A stretch of DNA of 64,000 nucleotides. Source: Polytrichum commune (lineage: Eukaryota; Streptophyta; Polytrichopsida; Polytrichales; Polytrichaceae). The stretch lies in the NCBI GenBank assembly GCA_950295325.1, contig OX485808.1:3784501-3848500 (forward strand), read 5' to 3'. The position numbers were made by a program, and so were the translations under genes. The first letter of the stretch is position 1; each line of letters starts with the position of its first letter. Shown one piece after another: positions 11,727 through 23,034 of the stretch. The notes under the pieces were generated by a model. That model had not been told where the DNA came from. It saw only the letters and a list, made by a program, of their open reading frames with translations, and made no database searches.

Positions 11727-12390
11727 GCAGGCTTAAATCAGTTACTCGTCGTCTTCAACAGACACTCGTCTTGAGTGGTGTGTGGTTGGGTGTGGATCTA
11801 AGAACAGACACCAAAAAGACATGTGTTTCTAAGAACAACATCAAAGAAACATGTGTTCAAAAGAGATTGGACTATATAGGCAAAGCTCAGTAACCACTCT
11901 AAGCTCAATAGTCAACTTAATTGTGGGGGTCCTATATGATCATTTGATGAGGGAGAGTTTTCACTTTGACAATGGATAAGATATTCATATGAGCTACAAA
12001 AATTATGTGAAAAATGGCTATGGGCACAATTTGGATATGCAAATGATCTTGCATTAATCGTGATGCGTTTATTATCCTACAAGAACTGGGCGCAGAGCTA
12101 GAAATGTCTGTTTAAGTCCACCTCTCGTTACACAATTGGTGCGAGATGATTGCCAATTCCAAATCACATCCATGACCATTTTCCTCGAGCTCATTAAATG
12201 GTCATACATGGTCATATAGGCCCCCTAAATTACATCCGCTAATGAGCCCAGAGTGGTTCACAAATTTTGAGCATGTAGTTCAATCACTTTTAAGCACGTG
12301 TCTTTTCGGTGTCCTTTCCTAGATCCACACATAACCACACACCACTCAAAAACAGGCTTTCTGATCCAGAAAAGTAACCGAGTAAGGCCC
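11727..12390. repeat. Fold-back (long inverted repeat) element
   Basis: A left arm of about 200 bp (11727-11935) is matched in reverse complement by 12215-12390; the best stretch is TGAGTGGTGTGTGGTT followed by GTGTGGATCTA. The spacer contains TTCACTTTGACAATGGATAA and GATATTCATATGAGCT, words shared with the spacer of the long inverted repeat at 36991-37183 and, in reverse complement, with 50340-50395. No transposase is present. I could not define a target duplication. Confidence 0.65.
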
Positions 12391-12938
12391 GCATACATTA
12401 CTTAAAAAACCCTAACGACAGAGCTCAATCACAAGAACTGCAACAAATGCGCAAGAAATTGGATATAATTCCAAAAATCATTCACCAGAACAGCCTCCAC
12501 GGTGACACACACACCAAATATTTTCTCGAATGCTTACTCGAATGCGCGCTTGTGGAGCCAGTTCGAAATTTTCCCAATTTCGTGGGCGTGCCGTCCACAT
12601 CGGAAGGTGATCGACACGTTCTTCATCGCGGCTGCTCCGATTTACAAGTCACTCCGCCGTATCGCCATTGCAATGAAGAAAATAGAAATCGAGGTCTTGT
12701 GCATCAATTTCTATTTCCAAAATCTGAGTGCACATTGCTACGCTTCTTGGATTTCGATCGAAACAGAGATCACCAACGATTCGTCGTCAAGATTCAACCG
12801 GAGCTCTTAAAAGAGATCTGGATGCAAATACGTGGATGATATTTTTAGATTACATAATTGGATGAAAGTATAGACTAGGATAGTAATAACTTACCGTGAT
12901 TAATCTTCCAACTTAGTCGACACCTAAAATAAGTTAGA
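12391..12938. other. G+C-richer segment with overlapping open frames
   Basis: 12447-12839 is open in two overlapping forward frames (130 and 102 codons) and is less A+T-rich than its surroundings. Neither translation shows a domain or consistent codon use, and two competing frames usually mean composition rather than coding. Listed as unclassified. Confidence 0.35.
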
Positions 12939-13281
12939 CTACATCAAATATGATATTTAGTGTTTGATTAGATTTAGTGTTTTACCACCCTACTATGCTC
13001 AACACTAATGTTCAATTCTTTGATAATTAGTGTTAGACATAAATGCGGCGCCGCCGCCTTCCTTGTTGCCACCTCTTTCTTGGAAACAGTCAATCGCCTT
13101 CCTTGTTGCCACCTCTTTCCTACTAAACACTAAATTCGTGCATGTAACTGTCACATATTACCATAGATGATATTTAGTGTTTGAGTTTACATTTAATGTT
13201 ACTTACTTTCATAGGGTTAGTGATATTTAGTGTAGTGTTCGTATTTAGTATATCTAACACTAAATATCATATTTTGTGTAG
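12939..13281. repeat. MITE-like element (CTACAC family)
   Basis: Left end CTACATCAAATATGATATTT; right end, reverse-complemented, CTACACAAAATATGATATTT; both continue with AGTGTT. It contains TTAGTGT words throughout and a small G+C-rich insert (GCGGCGCCGCCGCC) near 13045 with a short tandem repeat (CGCCTTCCTTGTTGCCACCT) at 13051-13110. Confidence 0.6.
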
Positions 13282-15400
13282 TTGTATATGGTTTCTTTTT
13301 CGATTAGCCCACTCTCTAGGATATTAATTCCTTAATGTTCTAGTAGTTTTTCATTTCATATATTGATTTACAATTTTGCGTTTTTGATTTAAAGATTCCA
13401 CCTTCATACAAAGTTGTGGATGATTGTTTGTAGACCACATCCATACGGTTATAGCGTTAAAAAACCTTCATGAAGTCAATAATTTCAATTTGAAAGAACT
13501 CCACGTCAAAAGATATTGTAGTTGGTGATTCACAACTGATAGTTGGATGAGACTATCCTCGATCTGATCAAGTGGGTATGATTGTATGTGAAATTGGAAA
13601 TTCCCAACATAGGGCCAGGTATCTTATAAATGAGGTAATTAATAAGTAATCAAAATTTAATCTGAGAGTATCTCAAATTTTTTGAGAGGCCATCTCTTGG
13701 AAATGGAAATCGTTTAGTGAAGGTTGTTGTGTTCTCTTATATATACGAACGATTGTCTTGATTGTTGAAGGATGGAAGTGAAAGGTTGCAAGGAGGAAGG
13801 AATTTTGTTTCACAACACCTACCGAGGGAGAATAAAATGAAACAAAATGGAATTGGTTTTAAAGTTCAAGAAGTCAAAATGTTAGCTTTAGTGCCTTCAT
13901 CATACAATTACCTTCGTCTGCATTCATCTGATACCGAAACCCCAACTTTTCCCATCAATGTCTTAGGCACAACTTACACTGAACAATCTACACCCTTCAT
14001 TCACCTAATATTCATCCCATTAAGCACGTTTGTTCAACACCCCTGGGTTATCTTTAATTTCTTGGGAAAAATCTTCTTTCACAACCTCTAGCTTCAAAAA
14101 TCCATAACTAATTCATTATAACTTGGATTGGGGCTTGCCATACACCTTTGGAAAGGTAACAAAAAAAGATATACTAGAGAAAAAAATACGAGCTTAGGAA
14201 ATTAAACCTGCATGGATCCCGCAACCTCATTCTAACGCATGTAGTCAAACCAACAACCTAGAAACTATGTTCAACTTTGAAAAAAACATTAGTAATTTAT
14301 ATCCCACTCAATTCCAATATGCAATACATATCTAGAAAGAAAATTAACAAAATTATAAGGAAAATTTATCAAACTAGGTATGTAACTTTACCTCAAATCA
14401 ACAACATTGATTTAACGCACATAAGTAATAGCAAGGCCAAAAAAATATATGCAATTTTTCCAAATTCATATCTAATGCATTACTTGATCAAATCACACTT
14501 TCTAAACGGAATAGAGATCTAATTAGAAAAAAAATACGACATCGGAGGTCGAAGCTTACCTTAAGCCAACATGTTTGATTCAACAGTTGCTGCCCAAATG
14601 AACACCTTACTTTGTACTCCAACTTTGAAAATCCATAAGGCCTTGTATCCTCAACCAAAATGACAAAAAATGACTATGAAAAACTAGAGTAGAAATCTAC
14701 AATAAAAAATAATGAGTTTTAAATTTAAAATAATAACTTAAGTATATTGGTCATCAACCGCCAAGGTGCACAAGACCTCAACCTACTGCCAAAGGAGAGA
14801 AAGATAAAGTCTACATCCACATATATTGAAGGGACATAGAGAATGAAAGAGAGGATATGCGGCCAAACGAAGCCACCCTTTTGAACCCTAGTTGTCAAGT
14901 TGCTAAGGCATTGGTAAGTAACTGTAGTTAGGGTTTTGCTATCACTTAAATACTTACACCAAAAACAACCCATGGAACTAGATCATAGGGAAGATTGAGC
15001 TAGTGTCTATAAGGGTTAATGTCACATTGGTTTAAGGATTACAATAAGAATCTAAGTATTTTATTCTTTTGTTCCTTCTCTATTATACTTAGTTTTTACT
15101 CGTATGATTCCTTGTGCCTCTTTTGTCGTGGGTGATTTCCGTCCTATTTGTGTGGATTCTTATCACTCTAATTCCATCCTCTAATTCGTCGTGAAGCTCA
15201 AGAGCTTGGCAAGTTGTCAATGGCTAACCGTCAAGACAAAATCTGGGGTAATGTCTCTTGAATGCCACATTGTCTTTAAATGTCATGAATTATGTTTTGC
15301 AATAATCTCATATTTAATTTCTCTTAATTCAACTTACAATCATTCGGTCATTTTTTTCCAAGACTATAATTACCATCTTCATCTTCAACTTATATGGTAA
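13282..15400. other. Intergenic, no gene recognised
   Basis: One forward frame of 109 codons (13762-14091) and one of 81 codons (14277-14522) are present, but their composition is that of A+T-rich background and no domain is visible. No repeats of note. Confidence 0.45.
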
Positions 15401-18400
15401 TTTCTCACAACCATTATCCACAAGATTATGTAAAATCAATGCATCAACAACTAGGCTATATTCAATAATCAAAGCCTTAGTCCACTTTAATCTCAAGTTG
15501 AATTGCTTTTGCTAAAGTCTTACTCTAATTAAAAAACTTCTCCTTCTTTGGTTGGTATTGTCTCTTGCAGCTTATAGCCTACTACCGTGCATGTCCATTG
15601 CATACATTCATGCCATTAGCCTTATGCTAGATAAAGTCTAGTAATTGTTTCCACACTATATTCTATCAACGTTGCCTCTTTGCAATCTTCCTCTTTTTTT
15701 CTTTTTTTCTTAGGGAAGACACATGTTAAGCCTATGGCCTAGTCAATCCTTCCTCTCGTGACTCTACCTCTTTAAGCTTTCAATGTCATTTCCTCTCCCT
15801 CTCCGGCTAATCGCCTCTCTCAATCTCTATTGACCTTTCATTTTCTAACTGCCCATTCCAGGCTTCTCCATTGTTGCCACACACTTGGCAATATCCTTAC
15901 TTCCTAGGCTATAGCCTTTCTTGGGCATCTCGGCTTCCTCTCACTTCAATAGGTGATCACCTCTTCCTAACCAATCGCCTCCTTGACTGACTCTAGACTA
16001 TAGCCCTTTCAATCAATTCTTTTGAGAGTATTGCTCTCCTTTACTCCTTTTTGACTAATCGCCTACACTAACCTCTCTCAAGCTAAGTGCTTTACTCTAA
16101 GATTATTGCCTAAGAAATTAATCTCACGATTTTTTCCTCTCAAACTCTTCTCAATTCTTAAGTCCTCTCTCAGGCAATTTGACTTTATCAATAATTGGCC
16201 TATCGCCTAAGACTATTTGTCTTTGCTAACTCATACTCTCACAACCTTTAATTACTTACTCGCCTTTCTGACATTCACAAGACTATTGCCCTTCTTCCTC
16301 AGCAATTAGCCCTCGCTCTCTATCTCACATTGAGGTGATCGTTTCTCATGTTTATGGCCATAGTCTGGCTTGTGATCATTGCTGACTTTCCAACTTTGCC
16401 ATTGATCTTCCTCACCCTCTTAGTAGTTTATCTGTCTATTTCAACGCTCATAGCCATTGACAAAGATCACACAAGGCATTGTCTTTGCTCTCGAAATATT
16501 GCAATGTCAATCACACTTTCATTCAAAGTATTGAATCAATTGCCTATAGTGCTTTCAATTGCTTACTTAGCAAAAATATATTTAACATTTTGAGTTCGTA
16601 CCACATGAGTCTTCTTATTCCACTCACTACTCAAGCTACATGCTTGGAGAAGCGTCTATGGCCAAGCTCAATTACTAAGCCTCGACATTTATTGTCAATC
16701 GCTAATCTACACTGAGACTATGCAAGGTTCTATGAACTGTAAAATAACATGCTCAGGTGATGGCCGTCCTCCTCTTTATCAACAAAGAAGGGAAGGTGGT
16801 TGTAGCAACCGCCTTGAATCGGCAATAGCCATTTGTTCCTAATTGGGATGGGTTCCCAATTATCTATTGCCTTTAGTTCTCACTAATATCTCAAATTGAG
16901 CCTACAAACTAGGCTATAGCCAAAAATTTAAGCGTACATAGCTCCATGGTAATCTTTTTGCATTTCGTGAAAACTTATGTCTTCATGTGCTTGTTGCTCC
17001 CATCCGTCTGCTTGAATGGCCTTTGAGATGAAAAGCCATAGTCCTCGACGTATTCTAGTGCCATTATTTCTTCCTGTGGCACTATAGTATTATGCAACAA
17101 ATGTTAATTCTTTAGAGCTCGAATGATCGCTCCATATCGGGTCGCTCCAAACTCGTTCATCAAACTGTGGTGAAAGCCAATGATGAAATATGTCGAGCAC
17201 ATTACCTCTAAACATCTATATCATCACGCTGAATTGTAGTTGATCTTAGTTAGGAACAATGCCTCAGCTAATTTTGTTTAGCAAATTGACATTATATACA
17301 AAATCATTCCTTTTACACCAAAAGGCTAAGATACCCGTGAATGTCGCCGCTTTGAAACAAACTGGATCTTGATGCTCTTGGTGTGCCTAAGAAAACTGCA
17401 TGGAAGATTCTTAACAATCCCACGAGGTCACAAAACTTCCTAGAATTATTGGCAACTTGTAATCCAAAATGTCAATCAAAGCTTGAGGTGGCCATTTTCA
17501 TCTCTTTGGGCAATCGCAAAATCTCGGGTCATTTGTAACTGTCACCAGAGGTGTCGAACTCGTACCGTGGCAAATTCTCTTGTAAACTATATCGTGTGCC
17601 TCCTCTCGCTTAGTGTTAATTTGCCTTGAAAGTCCCACATCCTCGAAGATCAAGTCAAAAACCTTCCAACTAGGTATTGGCTCCTCAATGTCAAAAGAAA
17701 AAATGACAGTATAGTTATCCAAATATTGATGTGCTAAGGGCGAGATTGGTGGTCTTCTAGGAAAATGCAACACTCTTTGCACCAAATTGGTAACGGATAT
17801 GAAAAACGTGACCTAATTTTGTAGCTGCACCTACATTCGTCCGTTAGACTGGGCGATAATTTGTAAGCTCCTCGTTAGTCAATTGTCAATTTTATCAATT
17901 TGTAACTCATATTGTCCTAGTCTAATGTCCAAATGCTTGGCTATGGCCAGTCTCGCTCTCTGAAGTTGCATCCATTACAGACTGCAGGTAGTTGTCATTG
18001 CCCACGCTTGATCTTAGTCTTCCCAGCTCAATCTGCCACGGCTGCATCAGAAGAGGTGGATAGATCACCAACGTTGTGTTGACAACTTGGTTCCATCGTC
18101 GGAGGTCGATTTGCCCGCTGGGGTTACTTGCCTTTGTCTTTGAGACTAGTTGCATTTTCACACTTAAAAATAACTCTAACTAACTATAATATAAAATACG
18201 TGAACCCCCATGTTGGCTATAGTTTGGAACCTTTTGAACATGACTTCCAATGTAAGCTGGCATCTTACTAAAATCTCTATCAGAAGATGCTCATAGCTAT
18301 CATTAGTGACTTCCTCCCATAAACTTTGAAACTTAGAAGGTTCTAAGACTTGGGATAGTTTGAGGCTATAGACAATAGAAAATATATCCCTTTGCAACTC

Positions 18401-18516
18401 GTAGTATTTAAGGAGGTTTTTGAAGGGTGGACAAACACTTTCTACAGTCCAAATCCCTGCCTTTAACCGCTTTATTTTCTATGTGGAGGACTCTATAACT
18501 GCCACTTGGGCGTTAT
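15401..18516 (-). pseudogene. Broken coding locus, downstream part, unknown family
   Basis: The minus strand carries a series of open segments, the longest at 17498-17785, 17922-18161 and 18176-18397, whose translations look like genuine protein (soluble, mixed, Trp/Tyr/Pro containing), while 15500-16500 is purine-rich on the minus strand and reads as low-complexity, helix-like sequence with many breaks. Words of the type GGCTATAGCC, CTATCGCC and ATTGCC recur every few dozen bases. The same locus continues on the other side of the Harbinger element at 23035-23630. I do not recognise the family; it could be a host gene or an old element's own gene. It is clearly broken, with numerous breaks. 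Confidence 0.5.
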
Positions 18517-18952
18517 TTAGGGGCGGTTTACACTATGGACCATGAAGTCGTCCCACGGCCGTCTAAGCGATGTGATTGGACGTTGAAGTCGTCCCGGGAC
18601 GACTTGGGTTTACACCAAGGAAAAAATGGCAGAGTGACTACGGAGGTTGAGGTCCACAAATTTTGTATTTTAAGCCTACTATATCCACTGCTATGGTCCA
18701 ACGGGTTTTCCGTTGGGAGGGGCAAAAGAGGTGGTCCTGGAAAAACAGTCAGGGGCCCATGGCAGAAAAATGCCAAAATAAAAAATTTAATAATTTTTTA
18801 TTGTCCGCTGCAGGTTACTGTTAAAATGGATTAACGGTTTAATTTCAGGGCACAATGAAAAGGCCGTTATATGAAGGATTTGTCATTTCTCTTTCTTGCA
18901 ACATAGTGATAGAGTGATAGATTTTTTTTCGCAGAATTTTTTTTTCGCAGAA

Positions 18953-20326
18953 ATGGAAGGATACTTTGTTGATGAGGAAGCACGTAGAGAGTCACAAGGA
19001 GAGTGGTCACAAAATTCAGAGTGGATGCAACGAGTGTCAAATCAAAATTTCAGAGAGAATCAAAATTCGATTTCACGAATGTTGCAAGGTCCAAATGTGC
19101 TCCCCAACACTTTTAGTGTATTTCATCCTCCTCCACTTCTGAACATGATAAATTACAGACAAGGAGGACAGTTAGATAGTCATCATGTTAGAGAAGAAAT
19201 GTTTGAAGAAAAAGAGGAAACCGAGGGAGCAGCAAAGAGCCAACTAGGAAGAAGAAAGAGGGGGCGTGTTACAAAAGAATCAACAAAGAAGATAAAGAAA
19301 GGCGACAAGAAGAATACAATCGAAATTGACGAATCGGAAGAAGAAGAAGAAGAAATGAGCAGAATCAAATGGAAGGATTTTGAAGTGCATCACCTGATAG
19401 CAATTCGCGGGGAGATGGAGGAAGAATTCACAAAAACAACAAACAAGCAAGGTAATATGTTTTTCAATTTTTTTTGTAATTTGGATTTTGGTAAAAGGTA
19501 AATGTGGTAAAAGATAAAAGGTAAACGTATGATGGGCCCGTAGAGGCCTTGGCCTTCGCCTTCGCCGTAAGCCCCTATGCCCCCCCTCCCCCCATAGTCG
19601 GGCGGCCGCTGCCGCGGGGGCTTCGAGTTTTGTTACTGTATTTAGTAAAAGTTTGCCAAGGTCGGGAATGGAACGCGCCTCTCCTCTACCCTAAACCTCT
19701 ATCCTTACCACTACATTACACTCCCTACTTCGATACCAATGACGTCGCTTATGTCCTTATACTACACTTCAACTATGCTGAATTTTTTTTTTCAGGGTCA
19801 ATTTCAACATCTTTTAGCTTCTGGTTTGGATTTTTTAATGTGTTTTCTTGTTGCTACTGTAGGTACCAACTCTTGGCTCAAATTGCAGATTTGAATGGTC
19901 GCTGCAATCAAAGGTTTCAACCGTTTCTGGTTATCGTGCAAAAAGAAATACAAAACCATCTTAAATGAATACAGAACTGACAAGAGAGCAAATGAAATTT
20001 CAGGCAGTGATAGAAAACAAGAATGCAAGTGGTTTACAGAGATGGATCAATGGCATGATAGTAGGGCCAGTGTTCACAATGAAATTCCTGCTAGTGCTAC
20101 AGAATCTTGGGCAGAAGATAATATTTCTTCTACCCCTACACCGTCTCAGACAACAACTTCTGCACCGCCAACACAAGAGAAGAAAAAGAAGACACAAGAG
20201 AAGATTGAAAATCTTCAAGAACATGTTATAGGAAATTTAGGGGCACTTCTTGCTTCATTCCAAGAATCTACTACTATCCTCAAAAATATGGATAAGAATT
20301 TTGCAGCTCTTATAGCTAAATTCTAG
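18953..20326 (+). pseudogene. Harbinger Myb-like (trihelix) DNA-binding protein
   Basis: Two exons: 18953-19451 and 19863-20326, separated by a 411-bp GT-AG intron (donor G|GTAATATG, acceptor CTACTGTAG|GT) that keeps the frame. Exon 1 has an acidic, basic and Ser/Glu-rich N-terminal half with a nuclear-localisation-like block (RRKRGRVTK, KKIKKGDKK) and the first helix of the Myb/trihelix domain (RIKWKDFEVHHLIAIRGEME). Exon 2 carries the third helix (FNRFWLSCKKKYKTILNEYR), then a Pro/Thr-rich linker and a C-terminal coiled-coil-like tail. In PIF/Harbinger such proteins bind the transposon ends and help import the transposase into the nucleus. One in-frame TGA (19892-19894) interrupts the domain, compatible with a former CGA. 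The ATG at 18953 is chosen because upstream sequence in frame is T-rich leader. Confidence 0.8.
19520..19735 (-). mobile_element. tRNA-derived SINE inside the Myb intron
   Basis: Read on the minus strand, the segment from about 19731 begins GGGAGTGTAATGTAGTGGTA, which resembles a tRNA 5' end with a polymerase III A box (around 19708-19718), followed about 40 nt later by GCGTTCCATTCCC, a degenerate B box (19665-19675). A G+C-rich body (GGCCGCCCGACTATGGGG region) follows towards 19520. Composition differs sharply from the surrounding intron. Exact ends and target duplication are unclear. Confidence 0.55.
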
Positions 20327-20328
20327 AT

Positions 20329-22705
20329 TTAATCCATATCACTATCACTATCAGTTTCCATAATACTAGATTTATGTCGTAGTTTGTATTGCCACAAACT
20401 TTCTACCAATGTCTCGTGCATCGTTGTAGCTTCTCGCAGAAGGTCATTAGCCTTCTCATTTTCTTTCAATAAAAATAAATTTGTCTCTTCATCATTCTCT
20501 TCATCTGCAATTGACATATCTTCCCTAGCTAATATCCTTCTTCGCACTTCCGCAATTCCAGCTCTTTCTCCTCGTAATTCACTGCCTTCTCCTACTTCAC
20601 CCTCGCTAATTCTTTTAATAATTTATTTTCTGCTTCAATAATCCAATCTTCTTCTATACCTTCGTTATTGACAATGCATATATTGTGCAATACTATACAA
20701 GTTGCTACAATATCAGGCATATTCCTCAAAGGTACCTCAGATCGTTTCATTATCAATCTCCATCTGCCCTTCAAAATTCCAAACGCCCTCTCTACGCACA
20801 TCCTCGTCGAAGATTGTATGAAATTCCAATATCCCTCTTTCCCGGATAGCGATGTTTTTCCACCCTTGAATGGACAATACATCCAAGGTCGTACCAGATA
20901 TGCCGCATCTCCTATCAACTTGTATGGCTGGAATTTACCCTCAATACAAGCTCGTCCAATTTTTGTCACTTGAAATATTGCCCAATCGTGAAGACTCCCT
21001 GCCCACCCAAACTCATAATCCCAAAACATGCAATCAGGTCCAACAATTCCCTGCAAAATCGCTGAATGAAATGACTTCCTACAGTAATAATCTTCTCCCC
21101 CGAGTATAGGAGCTAAAACAGAAATATGTGATCCATCTATTGCACCTATAATGTAAGGTATTCCGTGCAATTTTTCGAACTTTGAAGCTAAAACCCTAAA
21201 CTGTGATTCACTTGGAGTTTGCACGAAAATTGGTTGAAGATGCTTTCTTACGGCTCTGCAAAATTCTCTCACTATTATAGATATTATGTCGCAACCCTTA
21301 CTAGGTCCCTTAATCATCTTGCCAATTTTCGTTTCTAGCAAAGGTTACGAGCGCTAACCCTTCGCATTCCGCCATGCTAATGAATAGCTCCTCTTACCCC
21401 GGACCAATAGTTCATAGGAGGGAACCAACCCTCCTACTTTGCTTTCGGGACTCATCCCTTAATCGGTAACCCATTTCCCCAATGTGGACTTCCATCCATG
21501 GAAGTCCAATCCTATGTTGATCATCGCGTTGCCGGAGCAACACTACAACAACCCGAAGCATACTAGGCAACTATGGCCTCACAATAGGCCAAAGCCCATG
21601 GAGGCCTTGCCGTTCGGCCTCGGGTGGGTGAGGCCACACCACCTCACCCATATAAGCCTCTAGGACTTCACGCGGGGCCCCTACCCCACCGTCAACCAAC
21701 CTCTTGTCTCTCTACCAAGAGTTGGGGCCAAGTGGACATTTTCCTTTAGCTGCTGGGCATAGAACCCCCCAGCAGCTTCAGACCATCATAACTTCCTTGT
21801 ATGATGTCTGATCATAACAACCAACCACTTCATCTTCATCTACGCTTCACGTAGATGCCGATGGACTCCTCACTTGCCCCATTCGGGCAAGTATTGAGGA
21901 AGTTATGCCTGTTTGAACCTTGGCAGTCCCGGGAATCACTCCCAGGCACTGCTGTACCAGGGCGCTGTCCCGGGACAGCGCCCCACTCAAATGGCCATAA
22001 CTCCTAGCTCACACCTCCGATTGAGGTGTTCTTGAGCTTTCTAGAATCACCACGTCATGAGCTACGCATAACTCATGGCCTTACCCTTGTGCCTCCTAGT
22101 CTTCGTGGGTGGGAGGCGTTCCCAACGCCCGGGGCCCTCACCCACACTAGGATCACTTGGGCCCTCTCACCAACGGCGCCACAAGTCCCGGGTGTCACTC
22201 TGGGGTCCCCCTTGTGCCCATGGTGTTTCGGGCACTCCTCATGGAGAGGTGCGCGACATATTGTGCTTTTATGTACTCCATATAAATCACCTATTGTTTG
22301 CAATCCATCACCACTAACCAACCGATGCAATGACATCACTATCCTCTCTTGCACCGGCACCGAAACCCTAAAACGAGTATCCTCTTTCTTCAAATAAGGA
22401 CCCAACCTCTCACACAAGAACCCAAATGTCGTATATGTCACTCACGTTCGCTTTCTAAATTCTTTCTCCGTCCACGAACCCAATAACAACCGGTCCACAA
22501 AACCTAACATCCTCTCTTGACTTCATATGTTCCTCTCTTTACGTCCAATGCTATCGTAAACCACGCTCAAAATTGCAAATTTTTCCCATTCTCCTTGCAA
22601 AATCAATGTTTGAATGCCTACAACATTCTTCACAAGCATGTACAAAAATATGTACAATCCTAGTAGCACAACTAGCTTCCTCCTCCTCTCTTCCATTTCG
22701 ACCAT
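20329..22705 (-). pseudogene. Harbinger DDE transposase (DDE_Tnp_4 type)
   Basis: The N-terminal part (22705 downward) begins MVEMEERRRK and includes a helix-turn-helix region ending GVHKST near 22265; the solo LTR 21287-22258 then interrupts it, and the catalytic domain resumes with IIVREFCRAV. All three catalytic residues are visible: Asp in GAIDGSHI, Asp in LIGDAAYL, Glu in VERAFGILKGRWRLI. The coding part would be about 470 residues without the LTR, normal for the family. Two in-frame TGA codons lie in the N-terminal part (22523-22525 and 22442-22444), both where Arg CGA would fit, and a small frame change near 20590 separates the catalytic domain from an acidic C-terminal tail ending D-S-D-S-D-M-D (stop at 20329). 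The gene is therefore dead although its active site is intact. Confidence 0.88.
21287..22258 (+). mobile_element. Solo LTR of an LTR retrotransposon
   Basis: A 972-bp G+C-rich insert with TG...CA ends that form a short inverted repeat, TGTCGC at the left and GCGACA at the right. The flanks TATTA (21282-21286) and TATTG (22259-22263) form a 5-bp target duplication with one difference. No internal retrotransposon coding region is present, so it is a solo LTR fossil, plausibly Ty3/Gypsy-like by length and termini. A TATAAG box at 21651 within CACCCATATAAGCC suggests forward orientation. It is younger than the Harbinger element in which it sits. Confidence 0.82.
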
Positions 22706-23034
22706 ACTTGCTGAATTTTAAGGCGAAAAGAAGAAAAACCTAAGTGAGAAGATAAGTGAAGGCATGTGTAGACAAGTGAAGTCAATAAAATGGTCAAACT
22801 TTGTTTTTTACTAAACTTTTGGGCTTTATATTAAAAAAATCAGCACATCCACTCCTTGCCGCATGGTCATTCCTCTTGGTCCACATTCGGTTTACACCTA
22901 GTGAGGGGCCCAACGGCTTTGTAAATCAATTTTTTAATAACTCGGACCATGAAATGTAGACCATGAACTCGTACCAAGGAATAAAGCATCTTCCGTGGGA
23001 CGAGTTCATGGTCTATGGTGTAAACCGCCCCTTA

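Larger units (their letters stand above)
18520..23031 (+). mobile_element. PIF/Harbinger DNA transposon
   Basis: A 4,512-bp element with terminal inverted repeats: left GGGGCGGTTTACACTATGGA, right (reverse-complemented) GGGGCGGTTTACACCATAGA, similarity continuing through CCATGAANTCGTCCCACGG. It is flanked by TTA at 18517-18519 and 23032-23034, the 3-bp duplication typical of PIF/Harbinger. A second GGTTTACAC word lies inside each end (near 18610 and 22890). It encodes the two genes expected of the superfamily, a Myb-like/trihelix protein (plus strand) and a DDE transposase (minus strand), which converge with their stop codons only about 2 bp apart. The element carries two later insertions: a SINE in the Myb intron and a solo LTR in the transposase gene. 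Confidence 0.95.

Noticed and set aside
12447-12839. Two overlapping forward frames of 130 and 102 codons
   Set aside because: They compete for the same bases, show no domain and follow from a local rise in G+C; I kept only a neutral entry.
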